Below the pieces are notes generated by a model that saw only the letters and a list, made by a program, of their open reading frames with translations, was not told the DNA's origin and did no database searches. From Knufia peltigerae (Eukaryota; Ascomycota; Eurotiomycetes; Chaetothyriales; Trichomeriaceae): a DNA stretch of 64,000 bases. The stretch is taken from NCBI GenBank assembly GCA_030247855.1, contig JAPDRN010000020.1, positions 248,001-312,000 of the forward strand, in the 5' to 3' direction. The translations under genes were made by a program, and so were the position numbers. Positions 54,271-64,000 of the stretch are shown in pieces (position 1 is the first letter of the stretch; each line of letters begins with the position of its first letter).

Positions 54271-56808
54271 ATGCCTGCCTCACGATATGCACGGCTGAAT
54301 CCGCTAGCCAGTACTGGGTTTCTCGGGAAGAACTCTCCAACAGAATCCAGCCAGTTCTCTAACACAGAAGGCTTTCCGCCATCTGAGCCATTCCCATCGC
54401 AAAACAGAGATGGAAGTTTCAGCTCTGTCTTCAGGAAACCTGCCAGAGGGATTGTAACAGACAGCCTAGCCTATACAGGATCCGAGGGGAATTTCTCTCC
54501 TCCGCAGCCAAGTCGGTGCCAAAATGTCGTATACATGTCCTCTGCTAACTTGCCTACAGAACGTGTACGAACCAGAAGCTCGTTATACAGGGCAGCGTCT
54601 TCCGTCTGGTCGTACTCGAGGAAAACAGTATCGCAATTCAATGTTCCCAAAGTAGCTGCTCCATGGGACCACGAATATTCCGAGAAGCCAGGGGTAGCAC
54701 CGCCACCATCAGACACTGTACGGTATTTCGAGCCTCATCGGCAGCGCAGGAGACTGTTTGTCAATAGCAGTTTCCAATGGCTCATGACCGCCGTCATCTG
54801 TGCGGGCCTCGCTGCTGTACTCTACGGGTTCACGACAATTGACATCGGCGTTACTTCGACGACGAAGCATGTTTTCAACGCCTTGGTTACTGGCCTGTCA
54901 ATCTGCCTCGGTCTCAACCTTGCTTCGTCTCTCAAGGGTTACGCTCAAATGATGCGGTGGAGGTTCCTAGCCTCCAGCTATCGGTCTCTCCAGGACTTCG
55001 AACTTGTCATGAACTGCGACAGCCAGACCAAGACGTTCCGCCTACTCTGGGCAGGTCGAACGCCGAAACAGTGGTACCCCAACAAAACCCAGCTGATGGC
55101 TCTCCTCTCCATCACTGTCAATCTTGCTTTGCAGGTCTTTACTGCCCTTCTCGGTCTTACTTACTCTATAGACCTTTCAACTGAGTTTGTGAGATTGACG
55201 TATGGTAAGGCAATTGCCCATCCTTTGATTCGTATATTTCTACTCACGAACACCCCTCCTTAGGAAATGTCAGCATTGTTGACTTATCTTACATCGGCAA
55301 TGCCGCCACCCAGGATCTGTACGGAAACGACCTTGGAAGCTCCACGGCTCAATTTGCACAGTTTTCAGCCTCCAATACCTGGGGCATTACAGGTCAAGAC
55401 TACCCAGTCTTGTTTGACACTTATGCCAAAGACCGCTCAGGCTTTACGCAGTCGGTTTATGAGAATGAAAATCACACCGCATACTGGTACCGCTTCATCG
55501 ACCAGTCTCCTCTAGCTACCTCGTTGAGCTCAGTCAGTGATCGTACAGTCAACTGTACAGCGGAATGCCGATATCGTAAGTACCTGTCTCATTTCGTTTG
55601 TCACCTGAAGATGCGAAAATCGTCTATATAAGATTGGATTGAGCCGAAATTCATCTATATCACCGTATCTTTATTCCCAGCAAAGAAGAACCAAGAAGAC
55701 TGACTTTACTCGTCTAGATGAGGTGGTTGCCGGTGGCTATGCTGGCTTCAACACAGACGACACCGACACGATGTGGGACGTCACCTGGGTCGACGACGAT
55801 GGGCACAACAACACATGGACCATCAATGAAGCCGCCACTGGCGCGACGACGTGGATGGCCAACATGACCTCCTGCGGCAGCCGGTGCACACAGGTCTACG
55901 CCCTTCAGAGTGCCGACAACAACACGGCCGACGTGCCCGTGCCTCGCTTCTTCAGCTGCAAGTCGTACGTCTCGCAGGTGTCCAACGTCGACGAGTACGA
56001 AGAGCCGGACGAGTACGAGCTCCCCAACCTCCAGGCCCAGTATTTGGCTGGCGCGATCGGCTGGTCAGGCGTTCAGACCGAGTACTCGGACGGCTCGCTC
56101 GCCAGCGACCTGCAGATGCTCGTGTACCCTTCCGATTCCAGCTGGAGCCCACCGGGCAACTACACCGAGGGGGACATGGCGGCGTTGATCATGCGCTTCA
56201 CCGCGGGCGCCGTCGCGGCCATGGACGCCGGCGGGCCCAGGCTGAACGTCAAGGGCTACGGGCCGGCGCCGGCACAGTTTCTGAACGTGCAGTGGAAGTA
56301 CGCCGGCGCCATCCTAGGCGCCATCCCCGTCGCGCAGTTTTTGATCTTGTGTTTTGTCGTGGCGTTTGCGAACAAGGCCATCATCAAGGACACGAGCCAC
56401 CTGTCCACGGCGAGGCTGCTGAGGCCCGTCGTGGATCGACTGGGCGACAGCGGCTGCCTCTTGACCGGCGACGAGATTGCCGAGAAACTGAACAACTACA
56501 GACTCATTTACGGGGTGAGGGATCCCGGTGGCGCCATGCCCCCTCGCGGCGCCGACGACGAAGGTCAAATCAGACACGTGGACGTGATTGACGAGAATGA
56601 AGGGTTGGGGTATAGAAGGGGTAGAATGCCCCGGGGAAGATACGATGGTTTGTCATCGTCGTTCCCAGAAAAGGACGACGACGACGACGACGAAGAGAGG
56701 GCGCCGTTGCTGCCACAACAACATCAACAGAAAACTAAAAGCGAGAAGCAACTAAACATGACAAGTGATAGACTTCTGGGTAAAAGACTCAGGCGAATGA
56801 GTCTATAA
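54271..56808 (+). CDS. Orphan multi-pass membrane protein with large glycosylated ectodomain
   Basis: Exons 54271-55204, 55264-55575 and 55718-56808 give 778 aa. The N-terminus (1-165) is disordered and Ser-rich. Three TM helices lie at about 170-187, 201-218 and 275-297. A large extracellular-type domain (about 300-645) has many N-x-S/T sites and paired cysteines (CTAECRY, CGSRC). A fourth TM follows near residue 650 (AGAILGAIPVAQFLILCFVVAFA), then an acidic tail with poly-Asp. I do not recognise a named family; relatives appear to be uncharacterised fungal membrane proteins. The third exon acceptor (CGTCTAG at 55711-55717) was chosen because it keeps the frame and the tail of the ectodomain. 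Confidence 0.78.
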
Positions 56809-57183
56809 AAGGAGCACCACACCTGACTGGGTGACTTGGAAAGGGGAGACCTGTGACAGGGGGTTTCCAATTGTATCACTCCCGCGCAGTCCACATGTAC
56901 ATCATATCAATCGTTGTCGAGTTCTTGTTTATGTCACACGAATGAAGGAAATGATTCTACGCCCTCTCGTACACCGAAAAAAAAATCATCCTTCACCCTT
57001 CTTGTCTTGTCCTATTTTCAAGTTGTCTATACGTGTCGTGTATCGTATACCCAATCTAAACAGACCACACTCTATAGTAATGCAACATGCCTCTCCGGAA
57101 CCGCGCTGTCGTTGGTCTTGCGATAAGCCCCAGCTTTGGAAGCCTCTATTTGATTTTGCGGCATGCAAATCGTTGAAGTCAAA
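56809..57183. other. Convergent spacer
   Basis: 375 bp between the membrane-protein stop and the hydrolase stop. A short A-run is at 56980-56988. Nothing else. Confidence 0.4.
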
Positions 57184-58495
57184 TCAAAGTTTCGTCTTCT
57201 TAGGCTTGCGCATCGGACCTCCTATCATCTTTTTCCACTCCTCATCCACGGTCTGTTTCTCGATCAACGACTTTGCATTCCACGCTCGCTCGTGTTCCTC
57301 CTCGGCTTCTCTCCACAACTTCATCTCGCTCCCTAGCCATTCGGAGCTATGATTAGCAGTCCTATCGACAGCTTCCATGGCAATCAGGTGGCCGATATCT
57401 TCAAACAAGACACTCCGTACACGACCGGCCGGGGCGCCTCCGCTGCCTCCAATACCAACACCGGTGTGGTCCATCTTGGCTTTGCACGCCTCAGGTGTGC
57501 CGACATCTGATTTGCCCCCAAATATGTACAAGACGCTGGGTCGAAGTTCCTCGAGGCGGAAGAACGCTTGTGGTCCTTCAGCTCGATAGAATGGGTATAT
57601 CGTCGGCAGAGAGGGGTTCAGGTCTGGATGAGTCTTACGGTTGATGGGCTTGCCTTGCCATCCGTAGCCTTGGTAGTTTGGTCGGAGGAAAGTGAAGACC
57701 TCTTGGTGCAGAGGGGTCTTTAACGTAACTTTAGGTGGTCCTTCTGAGTGTAGTAAAGTCGGCATATCACGAAGGCCATGTTGTACCCAGCGGTCGAGTA
57801 CTCGGGGATCCCATGCTTGGTAGAACTTGCTGGCTTGGAAACTCTCGGCGGCCTCTTTTCTCGAGGGCCAGACGTCACGTCGGAAAGTGGATAAACGTGC
57901 CGGACTCGGACCTGCGTCGGGTGGAACACTGGAATGGACTTGTATTACGGGGTCGATAAGGATGAGTGTGGTGAGAAGTCGGGGGTGCATATAGGCTAGG
58001 TTGACTCTGAGTGAGAACATTAGTAAACGCCAACGGAGACACCGCAGTTGGGCCGTACAGATGATTTCCTCCCATCGAGTGGCCTATTCCCACCAGTGGC
58101 CGAGGCATGAGATCTCTCTTCATATTGATCATGTGTAGCAAATCCCGTGGATGATCATTCCAATTGGGGTCGTTGCCTAGCAGTTTCTCATTGAGGACGC
58201 TGCTCTGACCTTGTTGCGCAACGTCTGCGATCCATATGCTTCTGATGCGGAAGCCGTTCTTCTTTGACCTTGCGTGGATATCATCCCATAGTGGCTCGTA
58301 AAGCTCTTTTGGAAATGCATTGGCATGTGCGCCTATGATTGTTACATCGCCGGGCTGAGGATTAGGATTGTCCTTGGGTATATATTGCTTGACTGCGAGG
58401 TGCAAGACGTCCTCTTGTGAGCCGCTCAATGCCCGTGGGTATTCGCGAATGTGTTGGCAGGGTATTTTATGTTCGACGACGTGGAAGGAGGACAT
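57184..58495 (-). CDS. Alpha/beta hydrolase, possible peroxisomal type
   Basis: Exons 58059-58495 and 57184-58006 give 419 aa. The start MSSFHVVEHKIPCQHIREYPRA is typical of a fungal family of hydrolases that includes AKT2-like peroxisomal enzymes (named for their similarity to Alternaria toxin-pathway proteins, but also present in many fungi without that role). The nucleophile elbow is GIGHSMGGNH, with IIGAHANAFPKELYEPLWDD as the oxyanion region and a likely catalytic His in DIGHLIAMEAVDRT. The intron has a TTTACTAATG branch site and restores GGNHLVNLAYMHPRLL. The C-terminal KPKKTKL is a weak PTS1-like tripeptide, so import into peroxisomes is only possible. The substrate is unknown. Confidence 0.9.
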
Positions 58496-59163
58496 TGTGA
58501 CGGATACTCAGCGCTGCACCTCGAGGACCTCACACCGTCCGCTCTTTTCATGTGGAAGCAAGTATGTTGGCAATAAAATGAACTTTTGATGGTGTAGGGT
58601 GGAAAGTGCACTTGCCGACTGCGCGCCAGCCCTGCGACTTGTTCAGAAAAGAGCCGAGGCTCAAACGGTAGTTGGTATTGCCATATCCGTACAGTACGGA
58701 AGAGTACCGTCCCGAAGATGAAGCGTCGCCTCCGCTTGAGTGAGTTGCTGCTGGGATCAATGCGGCTCCGACATCATCTCGCGTACCTGAGGTACAATAG
58801 GTAGACATGCGTATGGAGGTTACCGACACTGGCAATGTAGTGTCCCTGTTTGTACGAAGCACGGTAGACTGTAATCTGTAATAGTGGCTGTTCTAAGCCA
58901 TCAGGCTGCTGGCTCAAGTACAAGAACCACTTTCGTATCACCACGTGACCAGTTTGGCGGGCGCGTGTCAATCGCGTTGATTGCTTTTTCGACGCGTGCC
59001 TGCGCTTTACTGTACATACGCACTTACTGTTGCCACAAAAGTCCTCCACTCGATTCACATTCGGTCCCAGTCTCTACAGGCGATGTAGTTGTCCATGACC
59101 GGTCTTTTCGATACATGTAGGGGTCTTGTGCGTAGTTTTGTCGGTACCTCGCCTTCTGCCAAT
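58496..59163. promoter_or_regulatory. Divergent promoter, hydrolase / RTT107
   Basis: 668 bp. CACGTGA at 58942-58948. An in-frame upstream ATG for RTT107 lies at 59095 and may extend that protein by 23 residues. Confidence 0.45.
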
Positions 59164-61749
59164 ATGAACGATCTCGAGCACACCAAAAAACGCGGCACAT
59201 TCGCTCAATGCAGCTTCATCATCGTCCGTTCTGCAAGTCTAGGTCCCGAACAGGCCCAAGAGGTAAGATGCTAGTCGGGGAACATAATGACTGGTGCTGA
59301 TTGATTCAATTAGCTCGCCGGTGAACTGAGACTACACGATGGCGAAGTCATCTTCGACGACTATCCTGAGAACAATCTCGACCTGAACGGGGTCACGCAC
59401 GTCGTCTCTGCCACCTACGACTTTCCCGATTATCATGCCTGCGTCGAAGCCTTTATTCCGGTGGTCAGACCCACCTGGGTTACGCACTCCTTAGCGAAGA
59501 ACAAACTGCTGAACCCCCGACAATACAATCCCGATCCGCGCTACTTCATGTCTGATGTTGTCGCATGCGTCGCAGATCTCCCAGAAGGGGACGCAGACGC
59601 TATTGCTGGCGGGATTCTAGCAATGGGTGGACTTTTTTCTCTCAGACTCACAAACCAGGTCACCCATGTGATCGCACTTACCGTCGAATCGGACGTCTGT
59701 CATAGAGTGATAGATGGGCAACTCAGGATCAAGGTTGTTTTACCGCATTGGGTGGATGACTGCTTGAAGCTGGGGAGAAAAATCGACGAGCATCCATATT
59801 CTCTGCCAGATCCCGACATATTGAAAGGTCCGACGGAGAAGGTGCCAATTGCGAAACGCAAGACCCAGGTGGAAGGGGCAGTAAATCCAGATCCGTCTCA
59901 AGAAGGCCAAGAACCGGTTGGCCCTCGAAAGCTGAACAAAGTTTTCAAAAAGAAGACAGTAATGCTATCCAAAGATCTTCGCATATCGAACAATCTCAGA
60001 GAAATACTGGACGGAATTGTTACCACCAGTGGTGGTAAGCTAACCGACTCGGTCATGGATGCCGATATGTTCATTTGCAAATACCGCAGTGGCGAAGAGT
60101 ATCGGATGGCTTCGCGGGCAGGCAAAGATGTTGGTAACCTCGCCTGGCTCTACTACTTGATTCAGACCGACGAGTGGACGTCTCCTCTACGGCGCATGCT
60201 ACACTATCCTGTCGCACGAGAAGGACTTCCGGGATTTCAGGGGCTCAAAATCAGTCTGTCAAACTACAGTGGTGATGCACGAACGTATCTGGAAAATTTG
60301 ATCTATGCAACAGGAGCAGAATGCACCAAGACGCTGAAACAAGACAATACCCATCTAATCACGGCTCATGTTCTCAGCGAAAAATGCGCTGCCGCAAAGG
60401 ACTGGGGTATCCACATTATCAACCACCTCTGGCTCGAGGAGAGCTACGCTCAGTGGACGATGAAGAGCATTACGGACAACAAATACACACATTTCCCAAG
60501 GCGGACCAATCTCGGCGAGGTTGTTGGCCATACACAGCTAGATCGTACCGTTCTTGAACGACATTTCTTCCCACCGGAGGAAGATGTCGAGATGGCTGAT
60601 GTCGCGGATGCAAAGCCTATGCAGCAAGTCAACAACAACACAATTTCGGCAACCAGATTAGATCAAGCACAGAACCATGACAGTGATGCTCGCGAAAGAA
60701 ACGGAAAACCACGCACACCTGCGCCATCTAAGTTTATCACCACCGGTAAAGAGAATATTACACCGTCGACTACCAATAGTCGCAAGTCAAAAGAAGTTGC
60801 TTCAGCTCGACTGCATGAGATGACACCAGACATTCTCCTGTACGAGAAAGAACGAAAGCGTGCCGGTGGAGTCATCTATGGAGGTCGACGCAAGACCGAC
60901 GAAGGCCGCATAGAGGTGGGCCGAAAGCGATCTGTTGATGAAGCATCGGATCATGAAACTACTGAGGGCGAAGCTAAGAAAGTTAAACGTGAGAACACGC
61001 CGCCAGCTATGCATCTTGTCATATCCGGTTACGATAAGTGGGTTGGTCGGGCGAAGCTTGAAGACAATGACAAAGTGGGTAACGTATATTCTATATTCAG
61101 GTATGTATACTGACATGTTTAGAAACGTCTTCGGAGCCTAGGGGTTGTATGCACCATGGATCCTAGTCGAGCGACGCATCTTGTTGCTCCGCGTGTTGTC
61201 CGCACGATGAAATTTGTGACAGCGCTCGCATACGCTCCCATGGTTCTCTCCACTAGCTACATTGAGGCTTGTCTGGAAGCAAATGAATTGCTCGACCCTG
61301 GGCGATTTAGATTGACCGACAAGGAGAGCGAGAAGAAATTAGGAGTTTCTCTGAAGCTATCTCGCGAACGTGCTCAGAAGAACCGCAATCAATTGCTTCA
61401 AGGCCGTACAATATATTGTATGGAAGATATCCGCGGAGGATTCGATACCTTCAAAACGATTGTGGATGCCAACGGTGGTGACTGCAGGCTGTGGCGCGGC
61501 CGAAAGGGTACAACTGTGCCTTCCAAGCGAGCCGATAGCGAGGCCAGTACTGACATCGACGCTACCAATGATGTGTATCTCCTGAGTAACGACACTGATC
61601 GGAAAGAGACTACACCCTTATGGACAAGATTCAAGGAGATGGCCGAAGGCAGTCGCAAAATTCCACGTATTGTCTCAGCGGACTGGTTGCTGGAGACAGC
61701 TATGTCCCAGAAGCTGCTACCCACACAGCAGTATGAGCTCGAGGACTGA
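59164..61749 (+). CDS. BRCT-repeat DNA-damage scaffold Rtt107/Brc1
   Basis: Exons 59164-59262, 59314-61074 and 61123-61749 give 828 aa. Six BRCT domains can be traced: about 10-95 (with TWVTHSLAKNKLL), 118-205 (PHWVDDCLKLGR), 245-340, 342-430 (NHLWLEESYAQW), 605-700, and 725-828 (ADWLLETAMSQKLL). A Ser/Lys-rich linker (about 455-600) separates the fourth and fifth, as in S. cerevisiae Rtt107 and S. pombe Brc1. The family scaffolds Slx4 and the Smc5/6 complex at damaged forks and binds phosphorylated H2A through the last BRCT pair (family knowledge). A GTATGT donor at 61101 was rejected because it breaks the frame. The start could instead be the upstream ATG at 59095. Confidence 0.9.
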
Positions 61750-61840
61750 TGGAGATACTGTGTTTACGATTTCCATGAATATTCACGACCAGCGAAGCAT
61801 TGTGGAGGCTGATGTCGATATGGAGGTGAATGTGTGACTG
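61750..61840. other. Very short convergent spacer
   Basis: 91 bp between the RTT107 and VPS25 stops, so the 3' UTRs probably overlap. Confidence 0.4.
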
Positions 61841-62407
61841 TTAGAAGAATTTGACACCCTGCTGGTCTTCTGTGCCAAACACTTGAGCTCTGCCCTTCTT
61901 GACCAAAGTAGCGAGACTCTTGCGGAGGACGTCCATGTCGAGTCCATAAAATTCTTGCTTTTCGGTTGTTTCTCCCTGAACCAATTCATACAGAGTCAAC
62001 ACCGTGCCCTTTTGTCCTGTTTCCTCTACCCAGGTTGCAATGACTGTCGCCCATTCTTCGGGTTTTCGCCACCAGACCCACGCTTCAGACTTCTCAAGTC
62101 CCAGCCATTCGGCTCGTTCATCACCGTCCTTGCTCACCATATAATCAATGACAGCCTTGGCGTCCTGAAGACTCAATCTTTTTCTCAGGGTTGAATTGTT
62201 GAACAGCGGGGTGTCGAGAGCGTCGATGATGGTGATTTTGAATATTCTGTGATGCTTGCAATATCTCTGGACCAGAATTGACCATTTCTTCAACTGGGCT
62301 TGCCGCGTCAACGCCGTTGGTTGTGGACTGAAAAATGGTGGAAAGTTATAGCTTTTTGGAAATTCGAAGGCTGGACTATCTCCCGCTTCTTGCGTTGCCG
62401 CCGCCAT
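61841..62407 (-). CDS. VPS25: ESCRT-II subunit Vps25
   Basis: 188 aa, one exon, from the only good ATG (62407, MAAATQEAGDSPAFEFPKSYNFPPFFSPQP). Two winged-helix domains are typical: the first holds RQAQLKKWSILVQRYCKHHRIF and LRKRLSLQDAKAVIDYMV, the second TVLTLYELVQGETTEKQEFYGLD and LRKSLATLVKKGRAQVF. Vps25 binds ESCRT-III (Vps20) in multivesicular-body sorting. The length matches the family. Confidence 0.95.
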   Translation of the reverse strand: MAAATQEAGDSPAFEFPKSYNFPPFFSPQPTALTRQAQLKKWSILVQRYCKHHRIFKITIIDALDTPLFNNSTLRKRLSLQDAKAVIDYMVSKDGDERAEWLGLEKSEAWVWWRKPEEWATVIATWVEETGQKGTVLTLYELVQGETTEKQEFYGLDMDVLRKSLATLVKKGRAQVFGTEDQQGVKFF

Positions 62408-63140
62408 TCTTGTCAATATCTCCTCGGTGATAATCAATTTACGACATTGCCTGAGGGTTGCGGCCCTGGATGTCTTTTCTCAGGGCCAAGGTAAAACGTT
62501 TGCGGTTGAAATTTCAATGACTATACTAACAACGCGGCAGCCTGACGGATTTAGTATAACCTGATAACTCCTTGGATGGACAATATCGAAAGGTATCAGA
62601 TGTTGGCAAGGAATACATGGCGTCGATGGTGCTGTAGTATGAGGTCCGTCGAGGACAAACATCCGATATTTTCCCGGAGCTTGGCGCCCATAGATGTTCT
62701 ACGCCATGCCGCTTTAAACCAGGCTGTTTTCGAGTTTACTGACCTCGTCGCGCCTCTTCTCTTGGTTCTTGAGCCTGTATCTGCGCAAAGTTCGGCAAAA
62801 CCATCGAACCCAAGTGAGTGGCGAGAATCGAAATGGTAGCTCTAAGTGCTTTACAATATTCCTTCAACCAACGCGACGACAAGATCTTGGCATTGCAATG
62901 TCAAGTCAATACCTTCTATTGAAACCATGAGGTCGTTCTAGCATCCACATCCCTGAAGAAGTGCTCCTAGGGTACAGAAACAGCAATAGCATCAGCTAAT
63001 CAAGATGCTCGCCACTTGTCCCTCAACTTTCGGGGACTGCATATACCAACTTCCGTACAAAGTCTCGAGGCTAACCAAAGCACCTACGGCCCTTTACACC
63101 AGAAGATGTGCCTGGTATCCAGCAGATCTATCATTCACAC
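62408..63140. promoter_or_regulatory. Spacer between VPS25 and the MFS gene
   Basis: 733 bp: VPS25 promoter and 3' flank of the transporter. Nothing else is recognised. Confidence 0.4.
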
Positions 63141-64000
63141 TCACTCACCATCTCCATAAGAAGAATTGCGCTCTCGAAGAGCTCCCTCGTTACCTGTCAC
63201 TCCACGGAGCACATCAACATCGTAATTCTTGAACTGCCTGGCTGGAACTTTGTTCTCGAAAAGCAGATCCAACTCTAGGAAGGTGCGGTCTTTGATCTCG
63301 GGCAGTCGGAAGTAACAGTAGATGAACAACACCACATTGAAGCCTCCCCAGAAGAAGCCAGCCTTTCCTCGCCAGTTCCAGTCGTCGCTGTTGATCTGGT
63401 AGCTGGTAAGCACGTTGTTAATGACTGTTGCGACTTGGTAGGCGTTGCGAGCGAGCACAGCAGTCTTAGCTCGAAGACGGCTGGAACCGAGATCAGCGAC
63501 GATGATGTAGGCAAGGGGGCCAATGGTCATGGAATAACTGAAAATGTAGATCATAAGGACGGCTCCCGTCGCCCAGGCGACACTGCCTTGGGGTGCCGGA
63601 ATTCCCAGACCACCGACGACGATCTGGGTTATGGCGCTGATGACAAGGCCCCAGAGCATCAATGTGCGGCGCCCGACATGAGGAAGAATGAACCACATGA
63701 CAATGCCACCAAAGAATGCAATGGCTTGTTGACCCAGGCTCAAGCTGAAGGCGTTCGCAGGGCTGAAGCCAGCTTGCTCGAAGAAGTAAGTCGCGAAGCC
63801 CACGATTGCGAAGCCACAGAAAGGCTGTACAATCCATGTCATACAGGCGATCTCGGTCCGACGGAGATTTGTTCCCTTCAAGCAATGCAAATACGATGTC
63901 CCTGCTTGTAATTCAACTTCGTGCTGGTTGGTCGCGGTGATCTGAACGAGGTAGTTCTCTATCTCTTCCGGGCTGAAACCGCCAAAGAGTCGATTCAAGC
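63141..64000 (-). CDS. MFS maltose/sugar permease, C-terminal part (5' partial)
   Basis: The frame is open to the window edge, so the N-terminal half lies beyond base 64000. The visible 286 residues cover the end of the central loop and TM7-TM12. Motifs: NLRRTEIACMTWIVQPFCG in TM7, LPHVGRRTLMLWG (the second RxGRR loop), SMTIGPLAYIIVADLGSSRLRAKT after TM10, and the cytosolic LPEIKDRTFLELDLLFENKVPARQF that is typical of the alpha-glucoside (MAL) branch of sugar porters. The substrate is probably maltose or another glucoside, by family only. No intron is needed in this part. Confidence 0.92.
   Translation of the reverse strand, partial: LNRLFGGFSPEEIENYLVQITATNQHEVELQAGTSYLHCLKGTNLRRTEIACMTWIVQPFCGFAIVGFATYFFEQAGFSPANAFSLSLGQQAIAFFGGIVMWFILPHVGRRTLMLWGLVISAITQIVVGGLGIPAPQGSVAWATGAVLMIYIFSYSMTIGPLAYIIVADLGSSRLRAKTAVLARNAYQVATVINNVLTSYQINSDDWNWRGKAGFFWGGFNVVLFIYCYFRLPEIKDRTFLELDLLFENKVPARQFKNYDVDVLRGVTGNEGALRERNSSYGDGE

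Noticed and set aside
61075..61100. Extra RTT107 coding sequence up to the GTATGT donor at 61101
   Set aside because: Using it would put exon 3 out of frame; the GTGGGT donor at 61075 keeps the BRCT sequence intact.

Overview
The window is nuclear DNA from a filamentous ascomycete (Pezizomycotina). The signs are about 30 protein genes in 64 kb on both strands, short GT-AG introns (about 45-190 nt, often with a CTGAC/CTAAC-like branch site), three Zn2Cys6 fungal-specific regulators, fungal sugar porters, verprolin, a GPI-anchored Ser-rich wall protein, and fungal-type Med16, Hst3/Hst4 and Rtt107 proteins. The class cannot be fixed by eye. A Eurotiomycete (for example Chaetothyriales) is my guess only. 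I found no CRISPR, insertion sequence, complete transposon, rRNA or convincing tRNA.

Layout. 1-22 kb is mostly housekeeping: the 3' part of ATP10, a possible small Cys-rich gene, GOS1 (Golgi SNARE), RPL35/uL29, MED16, a Hst3/Hst4-type sirtuin, a large single-pass Ser/Thr-rich surface protein, an AHC1-type zinc-finger protein and a CHORD-CS co-chaperone. 23.1-36.6 kb is an accessory block of six genes: dienelactone-hydrolase-like enzyme, Zn2Cys6 regulator, sugar-porter MFS permease, type I Baeyer-Villiger monooxygenase, SDR, and a second Zn2Cys6 regulator. 37.4-47.5 kb returns to core genes: a small DNA-binding-like basic protein, verprolin/WIP, ARF1, a GNAT acetyltransferase, RPL10A/uL1, a mitochondrial two-TM protein and a HhH-like nuclear protein. 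47.5-58.5 kb is more accessory: a GPI-anchored wall protein, a divergent SDR/Zn2Cys6 pair, an orphan multi-pass membrane protein and an alpha/beta hydrolase. The right end has RTT107/BRC1 (six BRCT domains), VPS25 and the 3' part of a maltose-permease-like transporter that runs off the window.

How the genes fit together. The most interesting unit is the 23.1-36.6 kb block. It holds an uptake permease, a BVMO that turns a ketone into an ester or lactone, a DLH-fold hydrolase that could open it, an SDR for alcohol/ketone steps, and two local regulators. There is no PKS, NRPS or terpene synthase. This reads as a ketone or cyclic-ketone catabolic cluster rather than a secondary-metabolite cluster; the substrate is unknown. 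Hst3/4 and Rtt107 act in the same replication-damage and H3K56-acetylation network in yeasts, although they lie 47 kb apart here. Intergenic DNA carries a recurrent TACGGAGTA nonamer (seven exact copies) and CCTAGGTA-type palindromes that the genes do not explain.

Exon limits were placed by hand from splice signals, reading frame and family similarity. They are predictions.
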